A DNA stretch of 64,000 bases from Paenibacillus macerans (GTDB lineage Bacteria; Bacillota; Bacilli; Paenibacillales; Paenibacillaceae). Made by a program: the position numbers and the translations under genes. The DNA is taken from NCBI RefSeq assembly GCF_900454495.1, contig NZ_UGSI01000002.1:1957001-2021000 (forward strand), written 5' to 3'. Shown one piece after another: positions 34,741 through 42,707 of the stretch; within the stretch, counting starts at the first letter, position 1; the number at the start of each line of letters is the position of its first letter. Under the pieces are notes generated by a model that was not told the DNA's origin, ran no database searches, and worked only from the letters and a program-made list of their open reading frames with translations.

Positions 34741-34756
34741 TCATTTTCCAGTGGTT

Positions 34757-34985
34757 GCATGTTCTCTGGGGGGCGTCTCACAGGGGGAGCTATTCAAACT
34801 CGCTCGGCAGATTGATTCGAATTCCATCACCAGTTGGAAGAATGAGTTCGAGAAGGAGGCAATTAAGGTTGAGGCAACCGCAGAGGATAGTCTGAAGAAG
34901 GGCCACTCATTTAGCGCCGGTGAGGCGTTTATACTCGCTCACTCGTACTACAGAGTTGCTTTCTTTGGCACGTTTCCGCACGAAC
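34757..34985 (+). pseudogene. Fragment of an alpha/beta hydrolase (N-terminal helical part)
   Basis: The frame contains SITSWKNEFEKEAIKVEATA and GHSFSAGEAFILAHSYYRVA. This is the lid/helical region typical of hydrolases related to 2,6-dihydropseudooxynicotine hydrolase and FrsA-like proteins. Both ends are missing. It stops shortly before the second copy of the GH27 5' repeat. Confidence 0.5.
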
Positions 34986-35004
34986 CGGATTTCTCACGAT
35001 TTCA

Positions 35005-35207
35005 TCGTCTTCCGTTACGGCCGCGCCGTAGCAGTCCCAACTGTTCCAGCCCAGCGGCGGAGTAGGCGCTACAAGCTTATGATCCATTGTTAAGCTCCTT
35101 TACTGATTAATTATTGCTCTTGCCATGTTCATCATAATAAAGGAGATTAGCGATATCTATAGTAATCTTAAAAGCTTGATAGTACAATATTGTGGTTAAT
35201 CGAAGAA
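35005..35207. repeat. 203-bp direct repeat, copy 2 (attached to the AraC gene)
   Basis: This copy keeps the original junction between the AraC stop codon (35196-35198) and the GH27 leader plus 27 codons, then ends abruptly. Its differences from copy 1 are mostly single transitions. It carries a ribosome site and ATG but only a truncated GH27 frame. Confidence 0.9.
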
Positions 35208-36077
35208 CAACTTTCGGTAAGCAAGGCTTTCGCTCCCGTTGCGGAATTCTCCCGGAGTAAGCCCCGTCAAGCTGCGGAACGCTTTGATAAAATAACTTCC
35301 GCTGGAGTAGCCGATCCGCTCGGCTATCGCCTCAATGCTGAGGCCGGTTCCCCGCAGCAGCTCCATGGCTTTCTCGGTGCGGACGCGGGTTAAGTAAGCG
35401 CCGGGCGTCAGGCCGGTGCTGGCCGAAAAGCGGCGGATCAAATGGTATTTGGACAGGGAGACATGCTCGGAAAGCTGATCGATGCTGATCATCCGCGAAT
35501 AGTTGAGCTCGATAAATTCGGCCGCGCGCCTTACGTTCTCCGGCCAGTTCTCCCTGTCCCGCAGCGTTGCGACCTGCATCCTGGCAAGTTCCGTCATGAA
35601 CTGGTAGACACAGGACGATGCGATCAAGGGATCGGTGATTCTGCCCGCTGCGGCATCGGCCACCATCATTCGCAATAGCCGGACTGGCGCACAGTCTGCC
35701 GGCAGCTGCGGAACCTCTCCCGCCTCGCGCAGGAATTTGCGCCAATGGGGCAATATCAGCTCGGGCCGGAACAGCAGGAACAGAAAATCCCAAGGCTCTT
35801 GAGATTCCGGGGGATAATAATAGCGATGGGGTCCTGGAATTTCGGCGAGAAAAGCCTGTCCGGCGGTGACGCGGTAAGTCCGGTTCCCCGACTCATATAC
35901 GCCTTCGCCGGAAAGGGTGTATTGGAACAGCAGGAGAGGTCCATCGGTCCGCTCCAGTCCGTCCCAACGATAAGAAGGCGTGGTGATAGAATCACAGCCC
36001 GCCGCAAATAATCTGCATAACTGGAGCTCCTTATCTTCCGCGAACCGAAAACCGTAGGTGCCTTTGGGGATGTCCAT
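35196..36077 (-). CDS. AraC-family transcriptional regulator (293 aa)
   Basis: The N-terminal half is a cupin-like sensor (LLLFQYTLSGEGVYESGNRT, AGQAFLAEIPGPHRYYYPPE). The C-terminal half has two helix-turn-helix units (ISIDQLSEHVSLSKYHLIRR and LSIEAIAERIGYSSGSYFIK) ending in LTPGEFR. ATG 36077 follows AAGGAGG; an upstream in-frame start lies inside the neighbouring MITE boundary and is less likely. The direct-repeat evidence shows that the GH27 alpha-galactosidase was the gene immediately downstream, so this is its likely activator. The intervening 1.8-kb insert may have uncoupled them, although both copies of the promoter survive. Confidence 0.9.
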   Translation of the reverse strand: MDIPKGTYGFRFAEDKELQLCRLFAAGCDSITTPSYRWDGLERTDGPLLLFQYTLSGEGVYESGNRTYRVTAGQAFLAEIPGPHRYYYPPESQEPWDFLFLLFRPELILPHWRKFLREAGEVPQLPADCAPVRLLRMMVADAAAGRITDPLIASSCVYQFMTELARMQVATLRDRENWPENVRRAAEFIELNYSRMISIDQLSEHVSLSKYHLIRRFSASTGLTPGAYLTRVRTEKAMELLRGTGLSIEAIAERIGYSSGSYFIKAFRSLTGLTPGEFRNGSESLAYRKLFFD

Positions 36078-36098
36078 AAATGCCTCCTTATAGTGAAA

Positions 36099-36265
36099 GT
36101 TCAAAAAGTCGGCTTTTCAGCACCGAGAAGTTTGGATGAAGCTAGGGACTGAGTAGCGGAGCGTAGGCGAACCTACGTGAGCAACGGAAGGCCCGGCTGA
36201 ATTCAAGATTCGACGTCGAGATCACCTTCTAACCTGCTTCGTGATCAAAAGATGACTTTTTGAAC
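36099..36265. repeat. 167-bp MITE-like element with 12-bp inverted ends
   Basis: GTTCAAAAAGTC at 36099-36110 is complementary to 36254-36265. The interior (GGACTGAGTAGCGGAGCGTA, GGAAGGCCCGGCTGAATTCA) resembles intergenic repeats that recur in Paenibacillus genomes. TAGTGAA is present on both flanks (36091 and 36275), which could be a target duplication. It occupies the promoter region of the AraC gene. Confidence 0.65.
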
Positions 36266-36395
36266 TACCTCTTGTAGTGAAGGTTCCTTAGTGTGAGACC
36301 CGTATGTAACTAATCATACGACTTAACCGGTATTCTTGCTAGGAACCTGATGGATTTAAACATAAGCAAAAGCATAAGATTCACAGAAATCTTTG

Positions 36396-36499
36396 AAGAT
36401 CGAGGGCTTCAGGACGGGTAAAGGGACGGAGCTGGCTACGTATGCGGCCCGCTGTATTGAACGGATAAAGAAGGCAATGAAATCACCCTGATCGATATT
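36396..36499 (+). pseudogene. Third sigK scrap with internal deletion
   Basis: The first part encodes KIEGFRTGKGTELATYAARC followed by IE, matching SigK residues 89-109. It then jumps, out of frame, to [12 protein letters not shown] (residues 137-148). Both its left border and its inner breakpoint coincide with those of the copy at 29.6 kb. Confidence 0.8.
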
Positions 36500-36500
36500 A

Positions 36501-36614
36501 GCTGAGAAATCAATCACATATCTGCAGCTGGTCTATAAGGTAGAATTCATTGCAAGCCGTCTTCATGAAGTCGGTATTGCCCAAAATGATCAGGTGATCG
36601 TTTATTTGTTTTAA
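36501..36614 (+). pseudogene. Fragment of an NRPS adenylation domain or acyl ligase
   Basis: AEKSITYLQLVYKVEFIASR continues as LHEVGIAQNDQVIVYLF-stop. This is the early core of adenylation domains (TYxEL, AxxL, GVxxGDxVxV). Only about 37 codons survive, abutting the sigK scrap. The adjoining MFS exporter and Sfp-type transferase suggest a lost peptide synthetase cluster. Confidence 0.65.
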
Positions 36615-36653
36615 TCAGAAGTTGACAGCAAGGTTATGAAGTGAGGTGGGGAA

Positions 36654-37823
36654 ATGCCGTATAAAAAACTAGCGATCCCGGTTTTAATGATATCCTTACC
36701 CTTTATCTTTTTTGATGTTTTGTTGCCGCTGTATACTGAGGAACTCGGATATACTACATTTCAATTTACCCTTTTGGTTTCCGTGTTCTCGCTCGTCCAA
36801 TTGATTATGCGGCTTGTGCTTGGCATAGTGTCGGATAAATATAGCCGACGCTCCATCTTTATTGCGTCCTTCTTGTTTTTTGTCGCAGCTTATTTTACAT
36901 TTGCTATGGCTGATCAATTAACGTTTTTGCTGACCGCAAGAGTGTTGAACGGCATCGCAAACATTCTGCTGACCCTTTCCGTCTTCGGGCTTATCGCCGA
37001 TGCCAATACGAATTTAGCACAACAACTGGGGCGCTTTAACAGCAACCGCAATCTTGGCGGGTTCATCGGCGTCGGATTAAGCTTCTACATATTAAGCAAC
37101 TACGAATTGCTGCAGGGATGGAAGGTGTTGTTCGCAGCTTGCGGAGCAGCCGCCTTGTTGGCGTTTCTTTATGCACTTACTTTAAGACAGGAAGAGCCAA
37201 AGCGAATGATGAATCCGCAAAGTGTTGTTTTATCAACCGAGAAACGCAAAGTCTGGACGGTGAATGTACTGTTCCGGCTGATCTCCAGCATGATTATCGT
37301 TTTGTTGATTCCTTACCTGCAAGATGTGTTTGAAGCAGACATTGAAGAGATCGCCATTACCTTCTTGGTCCCCTTGCTGGTATCTTCATTTTCGGGTACT
37401 TATCTGGGCAAACTTGGCGATCGGATGGGTTACCGCAAGGCAATTGTTATATCAACCGTGATGTCCGGCATATCGGTTGCCGCCCTTCTGTTTTCCTCCA
37501 GGCTGAGCATATTCGCCTTGTTTTGGACGGTCTTTATCCTTTCATTTTCCATGCTGGAGTTCTCGCTGGATGCAATGTTTATGAAGAGCATTTCCGAGCA
37601 TAACATTGGCGATGCCTACGGCAAATATTCCACAGGCTCCAATATCGGCATGATTGTCGGACCCGCGCTGGGGGGCTTTTTATTTGATTCCTTCGGCCAT
37701 GTTGTCCCTTATATCGCGTTCGTGGCAGGGATGACCGCATTGATTCCGTTGGTGCTCGTTGCGCTTCCCAAAGACCCGAATGCTACCCATCAAGACAACT
37801 TAATAAAGCCGGGCCATTCCTGA
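36654..37823 (+). CDS. MFS transporter (389 aa)
   Basis: A 12-helix major facilitator with the family motif GIVSDKYSRRS between helices 2 and 3, and its weaker repeat GKLGDRMGYRKA in the second half. GAGGTGG precedes the ATG. It is probably a drug or metabolite exporter. The neighbouring NRPS scrap and convergent phosphopantetheinyl transferase suggest it once served a non-ribosomal peptide. Confidence 0.9.
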   Translation: MPYKKLAIPVLMISLPFIFFDVLLPLYTEELGYTTFQFTLLVSVFSLVQLIMRLVLGIVSDKYSRRSIFIASFLFFVAAYFTFAMADQLTFLLTARVLNGIANILLTLSVFGLIADANTNLAQQLGRFNSNRNLGGFIGVGLSFYILSNYELLQGWKVLFAACGAAALLAFLYALTLRQEEPKRMMNPQSVVLSTEKRKVWTVNVLFRLISSMIIVLLIPYLQDVFEADIEEIAITFLVPLLVSSFSGTYLGKLGDRMGYRKAIVISTVMSGISVAALLFSSRLSIFALFWTVFILSFSMLEFSLDAMFMKSISEHNIGDAYGKYSTGSNIGMIVGPALGGFLFDSFGHVVPYIAFVAGMTALIPLVLVALPKDPNATHQDNLIKPGHS

Positions 37824-37834
37824 ACGGAAGCAAA

Positions 37835-37858
37835 ATCCCCTGCAGAAATACAGGGGAT
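37835..37858. terminator. Terminator between convergent MFS and PPTase genes
   Basis: ATCCCCTG and CAGGGGAT form a perfect eight-base GC-rich stem around CAGAAATA, flanked by A- and T-rich sequence. It is placed between two convergent stop codons. Confidence 0.75.
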
Positions 37859-37890
37859 CAATTTCATTTCAGAGTTCTGTATGACGAAGA

Positions 37891-38580
37891 CTATATTAAA
37901 TCGTAAATTGTACATTGTTCTATGGTATTAGTAAATTCGTTGAGATAAGAACATACCGAGAGTTTATAGGAGCAGTCAAGACTATACTGCTTAAAAAACA
38001 CGGTGTCCTCCGCTCCATCAATAAATATTTCCTTATAAGAGTTCATGAAAATACTGAACGAATTAAGGGGGATCGATAGCCCCCTTCCAATTGTTTTAAT
38101 ATAACTTTCTTTTAAAGTCCACAAATCGTAAAAATATGATCGTTTTTCATCTATATCAGTCAAAGTTGTTAAGTCGGCAAATTCCCTGGGTGAAAAACAT
38201 TTTTTGGCAATTTCGAAGTTGATAGGTTTAATTTCTTCTATATCTATTCCAACGTTTTTTTCTCCGAATGCTGCGACAACCCACTCCCCGGAATGTGTTA
38301 TGTTAAAGTGTATACCCAAAGAAGGATCAATATAGGGTTTGCCATAGCTGTTCAAATCTATCTTCAATTGATGATTGTGAATACCGGTGAATTGTTTGAT
38401 TTTATGTCTAATTAAAGCATCGCCCAAGAGGGAACGATAAGAATCTTCGATTTTATAAAAACGGTTAATTCTTTCCTTCTTTTTTTCTTCAACGTTACTA
38501 AGAAATAAAGAATATGTATCAGGTTCGATGTATTTCGGTACTTTTATTGCAGTAACTAAGACTATATAGAACACCACCAT
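37891..38580 (-). CDS. Sfp-type 4'-phosphopantetheinyl transferase (229 aa)
   Basis: It converts apo carrier proteins to holo form using CoA. Family motifs are IHFNITHSGEWVVAAF, the magnesium site VGIDIEEI and FYDLWTLKESYIKTIGRGL. The gene's AT-richness is closer to the island than to the neighbouring esterase gene. No good ribosome site precedes ATG 38580; a GTG a few codons further in (at VTAIKV) is an alternative. It is the only such enzyme in the window, so it is the obvious candidate to activate the island's ACP as well as the vanished synthetase. Confidence 0.9.
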   Translation of the reverse strand: MVVFYIVLVTAIKVPKYIEPDTYSLFLSNVEEKKKERINRFYKIEDSYRSLLGDALIRHKIKQFTGIHNHQLKIDLNSYGKPYIDPSLGIHFNITHSGEWVVAAFGEKNVGIDIEEIKPINFEIAKKCFSPREFADLTTLTDIDEKRSYFYDLWTLKESYIKTIGRGLSIPLNSFSIFMNSYKEIFIDGAEDTVFFKQYSLDCSYKLSVCSYLNEFTNTIEQCTIYDLI

Positions 38581-38639
38581 TAGTTAATTTCATGAAGATT
38601 ATACCATTATTTAGGATAAACCTAAACAAATAATGAGAT

Positions 38640-38675
38640 ATCGGGACGGATAAGGAAGGCAATGAAATTACCCTG
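38640..38675 (+). pseudogene. Fourth sigK scrap (36 bases)
   Basis: The bases match the intact sigK at 4618-4653 (codons for [12 protein letters not shown]) with a single difference. Its left border is the same breakpoint used by the deletions in the 29.6-kb and 36.4-kb copies. It lies between the PPTase and esterase genes. Confidence 0.75.
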
Positions 38676-38752
38676 TTACATTCTTCCTAACAAATCCCGC
38701 TGAGCTTAGTATAATAGACTATGAATAAATTTCGAGATGGGGGCGGCAAAAA

Positions 38753-39565
38753 ATGAGGATCGTTAACTTGAACCCGAATTCCAGTAGCGGGGCCAGACTG
38801 GTCGGTTATTTGCACGATATCGAAAAAGAAAGCATGGGCAACCGTTTGGAGCGGCCCTGCGTGGTGATCTGCCCCGGCGGCGGCTTTGAGATGCTTTCGC
38901 CGCGGGAAGCGGACCCGCCGGCTACGGCTTTTTTTGCCAAAGGGTATCATGTGTTTACGCTGTATTATTCCATTCGCGAGAATGCGAGCGAGCTGCGGCC
39001 GGTCATAGACATCTCTCGAGCGATCGGGAAAATCAGGGAAAACGCCGCGGAGTGGGGCATTATCCCCAACAAGATCGCCGTTTGCGGTTTTTCGGCAGGC
39101 GGGTATGTGGCGGCTTCGTCGGGGACCTTATGGGACCATGCCAAGCTGCAGGAAGCCACTGGCGGCAAAGGCGAACAAGGCCGGCCGGATGCGATGGTGC
39201 TGTGTTATCCGGTTATTACGGCGGGCGAATTTGCGCACCGGGGTTCCATTGAACGTCTGGGTCCCGGATGGAGTGATGCAGAACGAGAAGCGTCGTTTTC
39301 GCTGGAGAAATATGTAACCGCCTCAACGCCTCCCGCCTTCTTGTGGCATACAGTGGAGGACGCTGCCGTGCCGGTGGAAAATTCCATGCTGTTCGCTTCA
39401 GCGCTGCGGCGAGCCGGCGTGCCTTTCGAATGCCATCTCTACCAAAACGGCAGACACGGGATGTCGATGTGCAGCACGGAGGTAGGCGATCCCGACGACC
39501 ATCTGGCCACCTGGTTTCCGTTATGCCTGGAGTGGCTGGGCCGGCAGTTTGCATTTGAATATTAA
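38753..39565 (+). CDS. Alpha/beta hydrolase, carbohydrate-esterase-like (270 aa)
   Basis: The oxyanion segment VVICPGGGFEMLSPREADP, the nucleophile in AVCGFSAGGYVAAS, the Asp in WHTVEDAAVPVENS and the His in YQNGRHGMSM outline a BD-FAE/Axe-type esterase of usual length. With no signal peptide it acts in the cytoplasm, probably removing acetyl groups from imported xylo-oligosaccharides or similar sugars. GGGGGCGG lies seven bases before the ATG, and a terminator follows directly. Confidence 0.9.
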   Translation: MRIVNLNPNSSSGARLVGYLHDIEKESMGNRLERPCVVICPGGGFEMLSPREADPPATAFFAKGYHVFTLYYSIRENASELRPVIDISRAIGKIRENAAEWGIIPNKIAVCGFSAGGYVAASSGTLWDHAKLQEATGGKGEQGRPDAMVLCYPVITAGEFAHRGSIERLGPGWSDAEREASFSLEKYVTASTPPAFLWHTVEDAAVPVENSMLFASALRRAGVPFECHLYQNGRHGMSMCSTEVGDPDDHLATWFPLCLEWLGRQFAFEY

Positions 39566-39582
39566 ACGGTTATGTTTCCCGG

Positions 39583-39619
39583 AGGTTGCCATGTGTAAGA
39601 ACATGGCAGCCTTTTTTTA
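39583..39619 (+). terminator. Rho-independent terminator after the esterase gene
   Basis: AGGTTGCCATGT pairs with ACATGGCAGCCT (one G-U pair) around GTAAGA and is followed by seven T residues. Confidence 0.9.
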
Positions 39620-39729
39620 GTTCGGGACAAGGTATGATGTGGAATTTCTGTATCCCTCTTAATAGCAAATAATAGAAAATTAGAGCAAGATTGTGATAAT
39701 GCTATAAATATAAAAAGGAGTGCCTTTCT

Positions 39730-40182
39730 ATGAAAAAAGAAAAAAGACAAAGATTAATTAAGCAATTGGTGAGCGAATATGAAATAGAAACCCAAGAGAA
39801 GTTGGTAGAATTGTTGGCAGAACAAGATGTGATGGTAACGCAAGCTACGATTTCACGGGATATCCGTGAGCTGAATTTAATCAAAATAGCTTCTCCGAAA
39901 GGACTTATGATATATCATGCTTCTTCAGAAATGGCTTTGCAAACGGATTTGAAGTTAAAGAGGAAGTTGCAAGAAGTTGTTGTAAGGATTGATTATGTTG
40001 ATCAATTAACGATTATTAAAACGTTGCCTGGCAATGCGCATGTTATCGGTGTTTTATTGGATGATCTAAATTGGAAAGAAATGGCGGGTTGCATATGCGG
40101 GAATGATACCTGTCTTGTCATTTCCCGGAACCGATCGGAGCGAAAGATTTTAGAAGAAAGATTTAATTTGATTTTTAGATAA
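39730..40182 (+). CDS. argR: Arginine repressor/activator ArgR (AhrC-like)
   Basis: The 150-residue protein has the ArgR winged helix (LLAEQDVMVTQATISRDIRE) and the C-terminal hexamerisation/arginine-binding domain (TLPGNAHVIGVLLDDLNW, CGNDTCLVISRN). ArgR family proteins activate arginine catabolic operons and repress biosynthesis. Its position directly upstream of arcA matches the Bacillus and Enterococcus arrangement, so it should regulate the arc operon locally. AAAAAGGAG lies ahead of the ATG, and it has its own terminator. Confidence 0.95.
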   Translation: MKKEKRQRLIKQLVSEYEIETQEKLVELLAEQDVMVTQATISRDIRELNLIKIASPKGLMIYHASSEMALQTDLKLKRKLQEVVVRIDYVDQLTIIKTLPGNAHVIGVLLDDLNWKEMAGCICGNDTCLVISRNRSERKILEERFNLIFR

Positions 40183-40224
40183 AATCAGCTGGTAGATGGT
40201 CAATTGAGAATACGAGATTGCTTG

Positions 40225-40270
40225 AAAAGAGCGTAGGCTGCCTGAAGCGGGCATTCCTTCGCTCTTTTTC
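40225..40270 (+). terminator. Terminator after argR
   Basis: AAAAGAGCG pairs with CGCTCTTTT across a 26-base loop that itself contains GCCTGAAGCGGGC, and a T run follows. It separates argR from the arc operon. Confidence 0.8.
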
Positions 40271-40370
40271 TTGTTATTCATCATATATGCGCAGTATAAA
40301 ATAGGTTTCGCAAAAAAATGGAAAAAATCCTTTATAAAAATACAGATTTTTATGATTTTAAAAATAAAAT

Positions 40371-40386
40371 TGTGCAATATTTCACG
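40371..40386. promoter_or_regulatory. Crp/Fnr-type operator upstream of arcA, likely ArcR site
   Basis: TGTGCAATATTTCACG has two half sites (TGTG and CACG) around a six-base AT spacer, the form recognised by Crp/Fnr proteins. ArcR of B. licheniformis is reported to bind a Crp-like site at this position. The ArcR gene here closes the same operon. The site lies about 90 bases before the arcA start. Confidence 0.65.
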
Positions 40387-40476
40387 ACTAATATGCTGGC
40401 GTTTTCACGAGGCGGAAAGCATGGACCCTTTATGATGTCCTTGTAAACATCAAAGCATACAAAGGAGGTACAGCAA

Positions 40477-41709
40477 ATGGAGCATCCCATGCATGTTGCT
40501 TCGGAAATTGGGGAATTACAAACGGTATTATTAAAACGTCCTGGGCAGGAATTGGAAAACTTAACGCCGGATTATTTACAGCCGTTATTATTTGACGATA
40601 TCCCCTATTTGCCGGTGATTCAAAAAGAACATGATTATTTTGCCCAAACATTACGCAATCGGGGAATTGAAGTTCTTTATTTGGAAAAACTCGCGGCTGA
40701 GGCGTTGGCGGATAAGAAATTGAGAGAAGAATTTGTTGACCGTGTTTTAGAGGAAGCAAGGGCTGAAGGAGATGTTTCACAGCAAATTTTAAAAGAATAT
40801 TTACTTTCCTTCGCCAATGAAGATTTAGTTCAAAAAATAATGAGCGGGGTACGGAAAAACGAAATTGAAACGAGCAAGAAAATGCAACTCTATGAATTTA
40901 TGGAGGATCATTCCCCGTTTTATTTGGTTCCCATGCCGAATTTGTATTTTACCCGTGATCCCGCAGCGGTTATTGGCGACGGATTAACGATTAATAAAAT
41001 GAGAGAAACCGCGCGCAGACGTGAATCATTGTTTATGGAGTACATTATCAATCATCACCCGAGATTTGCCGGTCATCATGTGCCGGTTTGGCTGGATCGC
41101 AACTATCAATTTCCCATTGAAGGCGGCGATGAGCTCATTTTGAATGAAGAAACGATTGCCATTGGCGTGTCTGCCCGCACTTCAGCTAAAGCCATCGAAC
41201 GATTAGCCCTAAATCTATTTAGCCGCCAAGAAAAGTTCAAGCGAGTGCTGGCCATAGAAATCCCAAAATGCCGGGCATTTATGCATTTGGACACCGTATT
41301 TACGATGGTTGATTATGATAAATTTACCATTCATCCGGCGATCCAGGGACCGCAAGGGAATATGAATATTTATGTTTTGGAGCAAGGTCCGGATGAAGAA
41401 ACGCTTAAAATTACCCGCCACACTTCTTTAATAGAATCGCTAAAAGAGGTATTGGGCTTAAAGGATTTGGTTCTCATTCCTTGCGGAGGAGGAGATGAAA
41501 TCGCCTCGGCTCGCGAACAATGGAATGACGGATCCAATACACTGGCCATTGCGCCGGGGGTAGTTGTTACGTATGACCGCAACTATGTATCAAACGCTTT
41601 ATTGCGTGAACACGGCATCGAGGTCATTGAAATATTGAGCTCGGAATTATCCCGTGGCCGTGGGGGTCCGCGTTGCATGAGCATGCCAATCGTTCGCAAA
41701 GATATTTAA
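40477..41709 (+). CDS. arcA: Arginine deiminase
   Basis: It hydrolyses arginine to citrulline and ammonia, the first step of the ADI pathway. All catalytic segments are present: [14 protein letters not shown] (Asp), [24 protein letters not shown] (His) and GGPRCMSMP with the nucleophilic Cys eleven residues from the end. The 410-aa length is standard. AAAGGAGG precedes the ATG. It is the first gene of arcABDC. Confidence 0.97.
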   Translation: MEHPMHVASEIGELQTVLLKRPGQELENLTPDYLQPLLFDDIPYLPVIQKEHDYFAQTLRNRGIEVLYLEKLAAEALADKKLREEFVDRVLEEARAEGDVSQQILKEYLLSFANEDLVQKIMSGVRKNEIETSKKMQLYEFMEDHSPFYLVPMPNLYFTRDPAAVIGDGLTINKMRETARRRESLFMEYIINHHPRFAGHHVPVWLDRNYQFPIEGGDELILNEETIAIGVSARTSAKAIERLALNLFSRQEKFKRVLAIEIPKCRAFMHLDTVFTMVDYDKFTIHPAIQGPQGNMNIYVLEQGPDEETLKITRHTSLIESLKEVLGLKDLVLIPCGGGDEIASAREQWNDGSNTLAIAPGVVVTYDRNYVSNALLREHGIEVIEILSSELSRGRGGPRCMSMPIVRKDI

Positions 41710-41733
41710 ATTATGGAGAAAGCAGGGATAGAT

Positions 41734-42707
41734 ATGGGAACCTTGAGTTCAAGCTTAAAAGGCAGAAGTTTTCTGGCGGAGATCGATTTTACGGAAGAGG
41801 AATTGTTGTATCTCCTGGATTTAGCGGCGGATTTAAAAGAGAAAAAGAAAAACGGTATTCCCCATCGTTATTTGGAAGGAAAAAATATAGCTCTTTTATT
41901 TGAAAAAACTTCTACTCGCACCCGGTGTGCCTTTACAGTAGCTTGTACGGATTTAGGCGCGCATCCCGAATATTTGGGGAAAGGCGATATCCAGCTCGGT
42001 AAAAAAGAATCCGTAGAAGACACGGCGAAAGTGTTAGGCCGGATGTTTGACGGCATCGAGTTCCGCGGCTTTGCCCATAAAACAGTGGAATCATTAGCTC
42101 AGCACTCGGGTGTACCGGTATGGAACGGTCTAACGGATCTGTGGCATCCTACCCAAACGCTCGCGGATTTGTTAACCATCCGGGAACATATGTTGGCGAT
42201 GGCCGGAACAATGTGGCCAACAGCTTATTGGTCGGCGGTTCAATCGTTGGCATGGAAGTTCGGATTTGTGCGCCAAAAACATTATGGCCGGCACAAGAAG
42301 TCGTTTATTTGGCCAAAAAATTCAGCGACCGGGTCATGGTAACCAGCAGCATTGAAGAGGCCGCTTTCGGCGCGGATGTAATCTACACGGATGTTTGGGT
42401 ATCTATGGGGGAAGAAGATAAATTTGCCGAGCGTATTGAACTGCTTTCCCCTTATCAAGTAAATAGGCAAATGATTAAAGAAACGGGGAATAGCGATGTG
42501 ATTTTCTTGCATTGTTTGCCTGCCTTTCATGATCTGGAAACCGCGTATGGCAAAGAAATTTACGAAAAACATGGATTAAGAGAAATGGAAGTCACCGATG
42601 AGATATTCCGCAGCAAGCATTCCAAAGTATTCGATCAAGCGGAAAATAGAATGCACACCATTAAAGCGGTTTTAGCGGCTACTTTGGGAAGTGAGCGCAA
42701 TGGGTGA
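41734..42707 (+). pseudogene. arcB: Catabolic ornithine carbamoyltransferase with internal deletion/frameshift
   Basis: It would cleave citrulline to carbamoyl phosphate and ornithine. The carbamoyl phosphate site [11 protein letters not shown] and the ornithine site [10 protein letters not shown] are intact. After [11 protein letters not shown] (codon ending 42189) the frame switches directly to [16 protein letters not shown]. Family members have about ten more residues there, so roughly 31 bases are missing and the reading frame is broken. ATG 41734 is preferred (AGCAGGG upstream). If real, the pathway is blocked between citrulline and carbamoyl phosphate unless another OTC compensates. Confidence 0.9.

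Larger units (their letters stand above)
34267..34756. other. Middle of the insert: palindrome and IS3-type end
   Basis: It contains the 58-base palindrome (34463-34520) and, from 34574, an IS3-like terminal sequence. No gene is supported. Confidence 0.5.
36266..36653. other. Gap containing sigK and NRPS scraps
   Basis: Between the MITE and the MFS gene there is no intact gene. It holds a sigK fragment (36396-36499) followed directly by an adenylation-domain fragment (36501-36614), then the GAGGTGGG ribosome site of the transporter. Confidence 0.6.
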
